Assembly (NCBI GenBank): GCA_036023115.1
Contig: JAYKKT010000046.1
Location: 8,128,637-8,192,636, forward strand
From: Brasenia schreberi
Taxonomy: Eukaryota > Streptophyta > Magnoliopsida > Nymphaeales > Cabombaceae
DNA length: 64,000 nt
Direction of reading: 5' to 3'
In this document: positions 45,401 to 56,577 of the stretch, piece by piece
Position numbering within the stretch: the stretch's first letter is position 1
How the letters are laid out: the number at the start of each line of letters is the position of its first letter
Notes under the pieces: generated by a model
The model's database searches: none
Told to the model about the DNA's origin: nothing
The model's input: only the letters and a program-made list of their open reading frames with translations
Translations under genes and position numbers: made by a program

Positions 45401-48400
45401 ATAGTTATCCGTAAGTACGGTGAAGTAAGAATAAGTTTTTTAGTAAGTTTGGAGTTCGAAATATCTCACTCCCAACCTAAGTCACACAGACACTTCTAAG
45501 GGATGGAGTGTCAATCCTGACACTTATGCGACTGCGACACCATGTGGGTGCGGCATGGCCAAAAAAAAAATTGTAATTTTTTTGCAATTTTTTTTTTTGT
45601 AACTCATGGATAAATAGGTCCGGATAATGAAGATTGATTTGTGTATTATAATGAAATTAATAGTTGTTTACCATTTATATGTTTTGCTTTAATATAAAGT
45701 TGTGTACTTGCTATTATAGTTGTATACAATATAAAGCTGCTTGAATGATTTTGGGTGCGAACAATTGGTTTCTTAACATTACCAGATCAATAGAACACAA
45801 GAGTATGACATCACTAGTGGATCCTAGCACAAATACTAGTATTTGTTATATCCTACAAAAGATCTCGAGACTCTTTGAATCCATAACTTGGATATTTTGC
45901 AGCTCGTAAAATCATTGTAAGTTTCAGATCATTATGAGGGAACTTGCTAATTGATACTTACGTGCACCCAAAATTAGCAAATACTAGTTGTATTATGATT
46001 GATTTATGTAGCTTGAATATTATATATAATATATAATATTATATACCCTAGCCGTGTCGCCGCACCCAAAATTTTTGAAATTTATCGTATCTTGCACCCG
46101 CACCCGTGTGACATAGCTCCCAACTTAAGGAGTTTGTTGTATTAGTGTTATCTTTGTAAAAAAAAATTATATTTTGATATTATTGTAATTACCCATAGTA
46201 CTAAGAGCATTTTGGTCTTTTAAATATTGACCAGTCTATTATATAAGGATTGGTCCAGGTTGTTTTAGGTTTAGAAGTTTTTTACGGAATGGAAGAGAGA
46301 GAAAGGGGGGCAACCTTCCAATGGAGGGTCATCCCTCCATTCTCCTCTTTTTCCTTTCTCCTTTTGAGTAACATCGCCTCTTATTTACAACAACTATCAA
46401 CTTAATACCTTGATAATTTGTATAATTCTAAATATTTTCCTTATTTTTCTATATGGTTATATACTCTTCCTTCGTTCCTTAGGCATTTTTTTTATATTTC
46501 ATTAAATAATCTTATCAGCCAAGTAAGACCCATCTTTTCTAGGATTTTCTATACTTAATATTAATTGGTCAAAGAGAATTTACTAACCCTCTCTTTGACT
46601 TCATTCTTTTGAATACATCAGTAGAAATTACAGTTTATACGAGGGTTATTTGTAATATATGTATCATGTATTATTTTAGTCCACGGTAGAAGAGTATAAT
46701 TATAACCATATAGAAGATTTGTAGGTGTTGTCACTATAGGGACAAATTATACGAGGGTTATAATTTATACGTATTATATCGCATTGTATCATTTTTAATA
46801 CTAAAAATCATAAAAATTCATAAATAAATCAAGATAATTCTAAACAATTCATATAATTTATAAGTTGAGTAAATAACACAAGAAAATACAAATTACACAA
46901 AGAAAAAGTGGAAAAAGGTATACCACAACTATCAAATTGTCGGTGTTGTCACTATCGGAGTGATGGTGGCATTGGAGACCCTTTAAACCCATTAGAGATG
47001 CCTCACTCTAGTTGGAAGTCGCCTTTGAGTAGTTGGAAGACACAAACGGAAGCTAAAAACCCCGCAAAAACGTGGGGTTCTATTCGGCGAGCAAGAATTT
47101 TGTAAAGCTTAGGTATGATATATAATATACACCTTGTATCGTGCGATAAATGTTGTATCACATGATACATAATAATAAGTTATCTAATACGATACACTAT
47201 CGTATTGTGGGGTCCCACGATACGATACGTATCACACCATATTGTAAGATACAGAAACTTTATATATTCTTTTGATTTGGGTAGCTCTCCTAATCGAATA
47301 TTAATACCTATGTTTTTGTTAAAAGCTTATGAAAATAATTTTTCAATCTGTTTTATATCATGATTTCATCACTTAATAGTTACAACTACAATCTTTTCAT
47401 CCTCATCTTTGATCTATCTAATAAAATCATAAGTTTTCTTATCTCTAGCTTTAGCTATCATAAAAAATATCTCTTTCACTTTTTTTTTTGAATTTGACTT
47501 TTTATATAGATCCTCTCAAAAATTTATTTTTTGCTTTACTAATAATTTTTTGCTTTTCTTTGCTTTTTTATAAGCCTCCTAAGTTTCATTAATCTTTTTG
47601 GCATAATGCAATGTGTAACATATCTTCTTCACCTTGATATGATCTTGCACCACTTCACTTCACTACCAAGCTTCCTTTTTATGAAACCAGTAATATAAGA
47701 ATATCTTCCACATACATATACATATATATATATATATTATGGAAGCTAGGTTATACTCAATAGTTATAAAATGGTGTAAAGTGGTGGGCCCCACTGCAAT
47801 GTACACTGTGAGCACCAATTTAGTATAACCTACCTTCTTTGTAGATATAGTGATTCATTCGCACATGCACAATGCTATGTATTGAAGAATATATGACAAT
47901 ATGCATCTTTGTTTCATGGATCTGTGTTCATTATAAACTAAAATCCAGTGAGTAATTTGGCTCTTCATCAAACTTCATACTAGTCACAACATCTAGAAAG
48001 TGCTTAAAATGGGAGAGGCAAGAAAGAACAAAGTATTTATGTAGTAGTTGCCAGCTTCTTTTGTAGACAAGAAATGACTTGTTATCTCCCTCATAACCTT
48101 GCCAAGGTAACCTTCCTTTTACAAGAAATATGTATTTAGGCCAATGACTCCAGGTCATCCCTTTATGATGAACCAAGGGCAACCCACTCATGTCGTTAAG
48201 GATAGTCACAATATTATTTTTGGTGTGACAGAAAAGATCGATATTATCTTGCACCTTGAATGCTTCATGATTGGCAGTGATATGGTTAAATACCGTGAAA
48301 TTTTCTTCCAAAAAATGCCTAGTCGTGACAGTCATTTACCAAATTCACCTTCTATGTGATAAAGTTAAGGGAAGCTCAGTTGTTTGAAAGGATGATTGAA

Positions 48401-51400
48401 CAACTATGCGATTAAGTTACGGGAAGCTCGAGAATTCTTTGATGAACTGCATAGGAATGAGGTTTCATGAACAACCATGCTGATGGGTTATGCACATAAT
48501 GGAAGGGCCATAAGGCTCACAATTTGTTTAGCAGGATGAATGAGAAGAACAATGCTTCATTTATTGGTATGATAGCTGCCTATACTCAATGAAGGATGGT
48601 GGATATGGCTAGAAGAAAGTTTGAAGAGGCAGGTAAGTGATAGGCTGCTCTATGGGGTGCAATAATCAAAGGATACAATCACAAATGGATTTGACATGAA
48701 GGCTGTTAATATGTTTCAAAAGGATGCTGAAGTTTAAGTGGATGCTAGTTGAAGACTATATTAAACAATCATACGTAATGCAGAAGAGTCAATGATGAAG
48801 GATGTTGAAGATTGCAGTCATGAGAACTGTAGAAATGTCTTTATTTGTAACCAGTGATGTTGTAGGAATTTGCAACTATAAAAGTTACTAAAAAAACAGT
48901 CATGAAGGCTAATAAAAATTTATTGTAGCAATGAAACTGTTGAAAAAAATTATTACAACCATTAAACTACTGAAGATGGACAACCATGAAGGTTGAATTG
49001 AAAAGTTGTTGCAATAAAGAAGCTGCAGAAAAATTGTTACAGCCATGAAGTTGTTGAAGATAATAACCATGAAGGATGAGTTGAAGTTGTTGCAACCATG
49101 AAGGTTAGAAAATTATTGCACCCAAGAAGGTTGATGAAAAATGAACAGCCAAGAGAGCTAAAAATTTAAAAAGAGATACATAAAGTATGATGTAATGGTA
49201 GGTGAATGGTTTTCATTTGGTTAAACAACAGAAATGCACATAGCAGAAAAAGATTGAGTGCATAAAATTAGTTTTTTTGTCATCACATGTGCTCAAAATC
49301 AAATCATAGAAGAGGCAGATGCATTATTTCATATAGAATGTGACAATAGCATCAAGAAGCATGAAAATTAAGACCTTGAGTTGCTTAAATGAACAACTAG
49401 GAGGACTAAAAAAAGTGGTTGTAGTTACCATGTGAAGGGATGTAGAACCGGCTAGTATGAAGAGATGTGTATTATACTATTTGAGGGATAGAGAGATGAC
49501 ATCCAACCAACACACCGACAACAACCACCATATGAAGGGACGTAGAAAAAGCCGTTTGAAGTGTGTATGGTGGAGATAATACCTCCTACAATAAAAATCA
49601 ATTTTCTCAAGAAAAGGAAAAACATAATTTTTTGAAACTCAGTCACTTTATAGAGAAGAAAGAAGAAAGAGAGCAACCGATACCCATAAAAGGGTCATGC
49701 GCTACTTATGTGTTCTTAATTGTTTAAGTTGATTTAAAGAAGCCTCATAAAGATCATTGTTGCAAGCAGTGTTATCCGTATCGCACCGTATCGTACAATA
49801 CAGTGCGATACGATACATAATAGTGTATCGTAAATGAGAGATTATCAAAGCATATCGTGCAATACGCTTAGGAACCCTTATAGCCGAACGTAAACCAGTG
49901 TTTTTGCGGGTTTCCTCTCTTTCTTCAGAGCTCTCTAAGCTCTCCTGACGTGGTTCTTCGCCTCTTTGGTGTTCAAGGCTCCAAAAACGTGTTCTACGGT
50001 GTCCGTGCAAGACTCCTATCTCGGATTTAGGTATATTTTTAGTGTTTTTCTTAATTTTTTCCTTTGTATTTGTTGTATTTGTTATTTTTTTTGTAATTTT
50101 CTTTTTTTGAATGACAAAATATGAAGTTATTAAGTGTGTGGATATGATTTTTATTGCATTCATGATGTGGGAGACACTCTATTTGAGTGTTATTTGACGA
50201 TTGGGGATTTAGGAAGTGCTTTTATTTTCAGGTTTTTTATTGAATTAAAGTATAGACTCCCATTCTCGTTCTGATGATTCAGCATGGCAGTGGGGTACAC
50301 CAGTTAAGGGTTCCACATTAAAGATCATATGTTTATTTTGTTAAAAGGTGGTTAGTGGTGGAATTTCAAGTTTGAAACACTACCTAGTAGGGACTAAGAA
50401 AGAAGTTGTTCCTTGCACAGGCGAGTTAGGAATTTGTCAGAAGGTATTAAATGGCAATGTCTACAGATTATTGAGAGTATACAAGAAAGGAGATAACAAA
50501 AGGATGATTTGAAGATGTTTGAAGAAGATGATAATGCTATTGGATTCACTGATAGTTTGCCTTCAGATGTCACTACAGAGATTAGTAGTAGTAGTTCACG
50601 AGCACCTAGTAGGGGAAAGAGGGTTGTTGAAGACTTTTGAGGTGGTAGAAGAAGAAGTTCAGGAAGGAGTAGAGGAAGAGATGCTTCTAACGTACATTTA
50701 TTTTTTCCTCCTACTACTACACTTGGTGCTTGTAGTGGAGAGATGGTTTTATGATGCATGCATTTCATTTAATGCAACAAACAGTTTTCATTTTCAGGCA
50801 ATGGCAGATACAATTGCTAACATCGGTACAGGATACAAGATGCCCTCCTATCAAAAGTTGAGAGGAAAGATCTTAGATAAGACCATCATTGAAGTGGAAG
50901 AATATTATCTGGCATTGAGAGAGTCATGGAAGGAGACAGATTGCACTATCATGGTAGATGGATTGATAGATAGGCGAGGAAGGACTTTGCTAAACTTTCT
51001 TATTTACTGCCCTAAAGGACTTATGTTTTTGAGATCTCTAGACATGTCAGAGGAGAGGCATACTGCGAATATCATACGGCAAGAATTTGATAAAGTTATA
51101 CAAGAGGTTGGGCTAGAGAATGTAGTCGAATTGATTAGAGATAATACAGCTAACTAAAAAGCAGCTGGAAAGGAGTTAGCTAACATTTATAGGACTTTCT
51201 ATTGGACACTATGTGTAGCCCATTGTTTAGATCTCATCTTTGAGGACATTGGTGAGATGGATGAAATAAAGGCAACAACTGAGTGTTACCAAGATATCAC
51301 AAAATTCATTTACAACCATGCATTTGTTTTGTTTTTTATGAGGAGATATACAGAAGGTGCAGAGCTTTTTCGAATAGTTGCAACTTGGTTTGCAATAAAC

Positions 51401-54400
51401 TTCTTATGTGTACAGAGTATTGTGAGACATAAGCAAGCATTGAAGAGAATGTTCTCCTCAGATGAGTGGCAACAATTTGCAGAGTTGCCTCTTAACAGAA
51501 GAAACAGAAAGTTAAATAAGATTTTTGATACAGTCTTCAGGAGTACATTTTGGAATGCATGTGTTAGACTGTTGAGGATTACATGTCAATTAGTAAAGGT
51601 TTTGAGATTGGTTGATAGCGAAGAGAAACCATCTATGGGATACCTTTATGAATAATTTTAATGGAAAAAAAGAGATTATGTGCCATGGATAGGGCAAAAG
51701 AAACTATCAAAATAATTTTAATGGAAAAAAAAGAGATTATGTGCCTGTATGGAAAATCATTAATAATAGATGAAATAAACAATTGCATCAGCCTATTCAT
51801 GCAACAACATATTATCTAAACCCATCATTTAGGTACTCAGTAACCTTCAAAAGGGACGATGAGATTAATCGAGGCATCATTGATTGTATTGATAGATTAG
51901 TCCCTGATGAGAGCATAGCAGATGCTATACATCTAGAGATGGAGATTTATGATAATGCTCTTCACTTGATGGGTTTGCCTGTAGAAATTCGCAATCGCAG
52001 TACTATGCGTCTAAGTAAATTGTTTATCTTCATATTTAAGTTTCTTAAATCAATACATCTTATATTATTGTGGATTATGTTTCTAATGTTTGTTTTTTTT
52101 ACAGATGTTTGGTGGAATATGTTTGGAACTGATTGTCTGAACCTTAGGAATTTTGTAGTGAGAGTTCTGAGCCAAACCTCTAGTGCAATGGGTTGTGAAA
52201 GGAATTGGAGTGTCTTTGAACACATCCATACAAAAAACGCAAGAGGTTGGAACATAAGAGACTGAATGATTTAGTTTTTATTCGTTGTAACATGCGTCTT
52301 CATCAAAGGTAATGTATTACTTAAATGTTCAATTCAATAAATTGTTTGACTTCAATTATTAATATTATTTACTAATTGCTTATCTTTATTTGTTATAGGC
52401 AATTAAAAAAAGTAAATAGACAAGAAAGCCAATTTGATTCAATAAGTTTGGATAATTTTGATATATTAGAAGACTGGATTATAGAAAACAGTGAAAAAAA
52501 TGCCCTCCTAACTAAAGAAGACATTGCATGGATTAATTTGGAAAGAGCGCAACAACAGTATCAAGGAGATGAAGAATTTGATTTCCAAGCAGATGATCCT
52601 GACTATAATTTGTAAAATATAAATGTATTTTATTTTTTTGATTCAAAATATGTAAATTTGGATGAAATTGTTCAATGTTGAATGCTCAATATGTAGTAAA
52701 TTTTGCATTATATGAATTTAAAGCAATTACCATTTTTTTTTCAGATTTTCTTGATTTTTTTGGATTTTTACTAATTTTTCTTGTTTTTTAAATAAATTTT
52801 GTATTATTTTAATATTAAAGTACGATACGGGCAATACGATATGATACGATACACTCGTATCGTGGAGCCCAGCGATACGCGATATGATACGCGTCTGATA
52901 ACACTTGATGTAAGTGTGGTGAATAAACCAGTTTTTTGTAAGTTTGGAGTTTGAACTTTGAAGTATCTCACTCTCAACTTGAGGGGGGTGTTGAAGAATA
53001 TATGTATATACTATTTTTAGTGTTAAACTTTATAATGTTTTGATATTTAGGTATTATTATAATTATCCATAGTATTAATGGTATTTTGGTTATTTTATGT
53101 TTTATATCACCTTATATAAGGATTAGGCATGTTGTATTAGGGTTAAGATATTGATATTAAGAGAGAGAGAGAAAGAGAGGGGGGGAGGCCTCCATTAGAG
53201 GACCTGCCCCCTTTTCCAATCTTCATTTTTAGTCTTCATTGTTTCTTAATATTTTTCTCATATTCGATCTTCTGTTGCACTTCCCACAAATTCCAACACT
53301 ATGCACCTACTAAAAATGGGTTAGTCATATGCACTTTTTACTTTATCTTTTCAAATTTGCAAATAATTGTTGTGCTACCACTTTTAAATGGATGTATAAC
53401 TGTATGCATGTGTCACAGTTTGTAGGAAACCATTTCTTTTTAGATAAACAGAACACCCCCCCACCCCAAACAAATATGTCAATCTAAATTATGTTAAATA
53501 AAGGATTGGACACCTGGGCTTTCTTGATCTTTATTCTAAAAGAATACTGCACTGCTTTCTGCATGCTTTACACTCCTTACGCTATTTATTAGCTAGAGTG
53601 TAGTGAGAAAGGTCATCCTAACCGGTAAATTCTTGTGCTACCACATACTTGGAGTTCTAATATCTACTACTTGGACGTGACATTGTTTTTAGCCTTTGAT
53701 GTGTATTTTAGTTATAGTATAAACCATTTCCTGATCAGAATTTTCTTAGAATTTTACCAGTTTCAATTGATGTGCTTATTTGAAAGTGGTTGAGGTGGTA
53801 GAAGTTCTCTTGACAGGCTTCAGATGATGTGCTACAAAAATTTATGGGACTATACAGTATCAGATGACTTCCCAGCAAGCTATTTCTTCAAGTTTTTTGG
53901 GCTACATCCACAGCGTAATTTGTCTCCAGAAATCAGATATCAAATAGCTAAATCAGGTTTGCATGCGGAGGTAACAAGCTACACCTCTTTCCTTTTCCAT
54001 GTGGATGGTGAAAAACCAGTTTAGAACAGCGATTTTCATCAGGAGATACATGCATGATCTTGGTTTGGGCAAAGAAAGGGAACATAGGTGCCCGTCTCCT
54101 CTTGGTAGCTTTCACGAAGCTTGACATCTTTACTCTTAAGACGACAACTTTCAACTCATCCTAAAATCACCCTATTATCCTTATCAATAGAGCTGACTGT
54201 ACCAGCACTCAACTACAGTTAGGTGGAGTTATTGTTTAAACTTTAACCTGCACCCTAAGCCCATTATCTCTTGTAGTATGATGTGCACCGAAATTATGAG
54301 TAGTAGTTAGGTATGATTAAGTCACCCAAATCTTGATTTTTTGGTCGTATATAAGATACCTCTACAGTGGTTTAGCTAGACGGCTGAGGAATTTGATATG

Positions 54401-54933
54401 CATCATTGGATCTTCACCGTCCCAACGATGTGATGGACTCTCCCTTGATAGGGTTTCTCATTGTTTCTGAATTTACCTCGTGATTATGCTGTACCCACTA
54501 AGGAACAGCTCTTGTGAGGTCAGCGTTTAGGTAAACATTCATTGTGATTGAGGGTTCGTTTGTGTGACCAGACGCTGGAAGAGTTGGTGAACCATTACAG
54601 AGCCTTATGCTGCTTACTACCCCCATCTCATGACGAACTTCTTCTCAGGTATCAAAATTCCTTCAGCGTAAATGTCAGAACTTATATGAGCTTGACGTTC
54701 ATTTTTCTTGGTTTTGGTTAAGGTATGAATTGCAAGCAGATCATTCTCTTCTTGGTGAACATGAATTCACTTTCGATCCCAATTGGTTCAAGAGTCAGAT
54801 GCAATTCTATTTGGACTTCTGGTTGGGTAGGAGGGAAGCTGGTTATGTCTCGGAGGATGAGAGATGGAAATGTCGACACTGTTCCTTTTCTGCCACTTGC
54901 CTACAGACTCAAATTCAATCTAATGCCAAATGA
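39450..54933 (+). CDS. EXO5: Exonuclease V (EXO5/DEM1 family)
   Basis: Seven exons: 39450-39788, 40764-40868, 41021-41142, 41870-42031, 53817-53970, 54572-54648 and 54723-54933. All phases agree, giving 389 residues and stop TGA. EXO5 is an Fe-S single-strand DNA exonuclease of the PD-(D/E)XK fold, acting in DNA repair and replication. Seen here: [17 protein letters not shown], then EWCEKQMEF with the first cluster Cys (C116); [18 protein letters not shown] (D203) and VDTKTR (D224-x-K226) as the metal and catalytic residues; FFKFFGLHP; and [12 protein letters not shown] with the other three Cys (370, 373, 379). All key residues are present. The N-terminus is acidic and does not look like a transit peptide, so nuclear or cytosolic location is as likely as chloroplast. 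Intron 4 (42032-53816) is 11.8 kb of nested transposons; splicing across it is assumed. Confidence 0.92.
43354..43580 (+). repeat. 5' LTR of LTR element 1
   Basis: About 227 bp, starting TATTGAAGAATATAC and ending in TTATAACA directly before the primer-binding site. Confidence 0.75.
43581..43596 (+). other. Primer-binding site of LTR element 1
   Basis: tggtatcagtgcatgg resembles the initiator-Met tRNA complement used by plant LTR elements (TGGTATCAGAGC); two of the first twelve bases differ. Confidence 0.7.
44056..44226 (+). pseudogene. Captured MADS-box gene fragment
   Basis: Plus-strand frames contain [14 protein letters not shown] and, after a frame change near 44135, [20 protein letters not shown] then [11 protein letters not shown]. 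This is the SRF-type MADS domain of plant MIKC genes almost end to end, preceded by an ATG but with MGRGK replaced by a diverged start. No K domain is recognised downstream. It lies inside LTR element 1 and is frame-broken, so I infer a captured exon rather than a gene. Confidence 0.88.
45482..46116. mobile_element. 635-bp DNA insertion in LTR element 1
   Basis: Flanked by ctcccaacctaag (45469-45481) and ctcccaacttaag (46117-46129), a near-exact direct duplication. The related LTR element 2 has only one such segment before its 3' LTR. Ends share TCACAC-like inverted bases, and GTGTCG or GCACC motifs occur near both ends. It has no coding capacity. The 9-13-bp duplication would suit a Mutator-like non-autonomous element, but this is tentative. 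Confidence 0.65.
46135..46392 (+). repeat. 3' LTR of LTR element 1
   Basis: About 258 bp, starting TGTTGTATTAGTG and ending TTTACAACA. It lacks about ten bases near its start that are present in the 5' copy. Confidence 0.75.
46640..47260. mobile_element. hAT-related non-autonomous insertion in the LINE
   Basis: Rich in CGATACGATAC-type motifs. Near 47195-47235 it contains cgtattgtggggtcccacg followed by atacgatacgtatcac, much like the 3' end of the hAT at 49767-52907 (cgtatcgtggagcccagcg). It separates LINE segments. Borders are approximate; no clean target duplication was found. Confidence 0.55.
47747..47832. mobile_element. Very short TIR element
   Basis: taggttatact and agtataaccta form perfect 11-base inverted ends of an 86-bp segment with an internal gtggtgggccccac palindrome. 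This is MITE-like, just left of LTR element 2. Confidence 0.5.
47931..48141 (-). pseudogene. Captured casein-kinase-1-like gene fragment
   Basis: The minus strand reads [19 protein letters not shown] and [20 protein letters not shown], matching the C-lobe of plant casein-kinase-1-like (CKL/MLK) proteins. The usual Cys-Lys-rich stretch between the motifs is changed. The catalytic lobe is missing, and the upstream residues do not resemble a kinase. It is antisense to the EXO5 and LTR element 2 directions. Confidence 0.85.
48405..48720 (+). pseudogene. Captured PPR gene fragment
   Basis: Frame-broken plus-strand sequence resembles pentatricopeptide repeats. [53 protein letters not shown] and WGAIIKGYN occur in the right order and spacing for about three 31-35-residue repeats of an RNA-binding organelle protein. 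Stops and frame changes are frequent, so it is not functional. Confidence 0.8.
48890..49160 (+). repeat. Imperfect short repeat array
   Basis: aaccatgaagg or cagccatgaag, together with gttgttgaaga, aaattattgca and related words, recur every ~40-60 bases at least five times. Too diverged to define one unit. Confidence 0.6.
49767..52907 (+). mobile_element. hAT DNA transposon, decayed
   Basis: Ends cagtgttatc (49767) and gataacacttg (52907) are imperfect terminal inverted repeats. Flanks ttgcaag and atgtaag match at 5 of 7 bases and may be a decayed target duplication. Both ends carry clustered CGATACG-type subterminal motifs. It interrupts LTR element 2: sequence on its two sides matches one continuous region of element 1. 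It encodes a broken BED-DUF659-hAT transposase. Confidence 0.85.
50276..52615 (+). pseudogene. hAT transposase (BED zinc finger, DUF659, hAT dimerisation)
   Basis: Order of pieces: [12 protein letters not shown] with a BED-like finger (about 50276-50420); DUF659-type segment [40 protein letters not shown] and [12 protein letters not shown] (50800-51260); a middle region to about 51655; then the C-terminal dimerisation segment (51780-52260), including [19 protein letters not shown]; and a last exon-like piece (52399-52615) ending DDPDYNL. Stops lie at about 51155 and 51653 and further frame breaks occur; an intron with GT-AG borders lies between 52310 and 52398. Not functional. Confidence 0.88.
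52989..53298 (+). repeat. 3' LTR of LTR element 2
   Basis: About 310 bp, TGTTGAAGAATATATG to CCAACA. Shares attataattatccatagtatta and ttatataaggatt with the LTRs of element 1. Confidence 0.75.
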
Positions 54934-56014
54934 GGACCTTGCTCCCAAGATCTACCAAGCAAGTTGTGTTTCAATAAGTTCATTCTGCCTCCTCGGATCT
55001 GAAGGCAGTTGCTAGAGCAGATGATTAGTTATGTGAACAATAAGTGCAAGAAGTGTTTTCACAACAGGGACGATGCACCGAAGCATCAAACAACCAACTG
55101 ATAGCATTACCTGATTCAAACTCATCATTAATCCTCGGAAGCTTTTAAACGAATTAGCTGAGCTTCCATGAAATACGGATGAATGGAAAATGTCTCGTGT
55201 TGTAAATGTAAATTTATTGTTCTTGCGTTTTGGTCAACCCTTGTAATTTGTTGATTATTATTTCATGAAGGCATAACAGTCAGTTTTTTTATGGATTAAT
55301 ATGTTGAACATTGTAAAATCTTGTTGATTAGGAAACTGATTCATGTTTGGACTCTCTCTCTCTCTCTCTCTTGAATGTTATTGACATGTTGCGTGGATAG
55401 ATTACATCTCATTTTCCAGACTTTTAGCTTGAACATTGGGATGCCCGTGATAGTCCCTATATATTGGAAACAAATTTTTGCAGGATATTTTCTCTTTCTG
55501 TGATAGTTCAAGATTTGTGTGATTTAGCAATTGCGCGAGTTGTGAACACATGCCGGCATAGTAGCATCATAGTGATCCAAGTTCACATACTTTTCCTACA
55601 GAATCAATCAAGTTGGCTGGCAAATTGAGTTCAAAATGGTCTTTGATGCTTGTTAAGCATGTGGCATATTCCTTCAAAAATATCGTGAATGTTGAGGAAA
55701 TTACTTTCCATCACTGTTTCAGCCTGTAGAGAAGGCGGAAGGTCTGAAAATTTCACCTTTGTAAGAATCCTCTATTGATCATCCGAGTCGTTTGTTTTAG
55801 AGGTGCTCTCTGCTATAGGTCGCTCATGTCAGGTTTACTATCTCGGAGGCCATTGGAATTAAATTATTTTCTTGTCAAGTTTCTTATTATGAACTACACG
55901 CAGAAGGATGAAGCATAAAATGTTATGGAAAAATTAATGGAGTAGCTTGAGGATTAATTGCACTGTCATTGCCAAGGGATAGCGTGGTTATCACGAGGAA
56001 GGTGCTGCGCACAC

Positions 56015-56049
<35 letters not shown>

Positions 56050-56577
56050 TTCATCAGAAATTCAGAACTGGCCGAGTTTACAATTTGACAATGATTCTAC
56101 AGAGAAACAAGAAAACCATGGTAAACGTAAGCGCATAAGAACCCTTTTCACAAGATGACATTAATCTTACAAAGAACCAAAAACACCGACATAATCCGAA
56201 CTTCACCGCCCGAGAATCCGGGATCATCACATCATACATGAACTCAAACCTTCTTAGTTCAGAAGACACCTTAAGGAGCTAGTTCTCCTACTCAACACAA
56301 ACAGTTAGGTAACTCTGGACACCACCAAAGCTACTTAAAAAGGAAGTAAGCCATAAAACCTAAAATCCGGAGCCCCTGAAAAGAGAAACTTTATTTCAAC
56401 CACCCTAAAATGCTTGTTACACAGCATCGCTGAACAGGCCTCCTTATGAATATCGTATCATTTCCGTCGGATTTCTTTCTATAAGGTTTTCAATCCATCT
56501 CACTATCACAAAGAATGTTTATATGGCTTTGATTTCCAAAACTGAATAGACCGCAAAATTGACACTGTCAGGAATAG
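54934..56577. other. Convergent 3' UTR region of EXO5 and NLP
   Basis: EXO5 (+) and NLP (-) end facing each other here, so both 3' UTRs share the region. No other gene is recognised. It contains a CT run near 55350 and the AG run at 56015-56038. Confidence 0.65.
56015..56050. repeat. (AG)n microsatellite
   Basis: About 12 AG units, then gggagagagaga. Confidence 0.9.

Larger units (their letters stand above)
43354..46392 (+). mobile_element. Non-autonomous LTR element 1, with a MADS-box gene fragment
   Basis: Direct repeats 43354-43580 and 46135-46392 share ctgtattaatgttatc or its variant, attgtaatt.cccatagtacta, cattttggtctttt, ttgttttaggttta and ccttttgagtaac. A tRNA-Met-like primer site (tggtatcagtgcatgg) starts right after the left LTR at 43581. 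Flanks attat and actat look like a 5-bp target duplication inside the LINE. The 2.5-kb interior shows no gag, protease or polymerase; it carries a MADS-box fragment and a 635-bp later insertion. Confidence 0.8.
42281..47695 (-). mobile_element. RTE-type LINE, interrupted
   Basis: The left end (minus-strand 3' end) is acaacaactaagcttttcc followed by catactagatggggtcgg, the same terminus as the copies at 57735-58267 and 63621-64000. Surviving segments are about 42281-43353, 46393-46620 and 47265-47695. On the minus strand they read as remnants of the RTE reverse transcriptase and the linker upstream of it, full of stops. The gaps hold an LTR element (43354-46392) and a hAT-like insertion (about 46640-47260). 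No element outside the nest repairs the gaps. Confidence 0.75.
47880..53298 (+). mobile_element. Non-autonomous LTR element 2, with captured gene fragments and a nested hAT
   Basis: Bounded by exact 5-bp copies of ctatg (47875-47879 and 53299-53303). The left end keeps only about 17 bases of LTR start (TATTGAAGAATATATG); the right end has a full LTR at 52989-53298, preceded by a purine tract (gagggggg). Sequence around 49440-49660 and 52915-52980 matches the interior 3' region of element 1 (44940-45480), showing they are one family. Inside lie a casein-kinase-1-like fragment, a PPR fragment and a hAT. No gag or pol was found. Confidence 0.75.

Noticed and set aside
46908..47105. 65-codon plus-strand frame
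   Set aside because: Lies within the hAT-like insertion and resembles no known protein.
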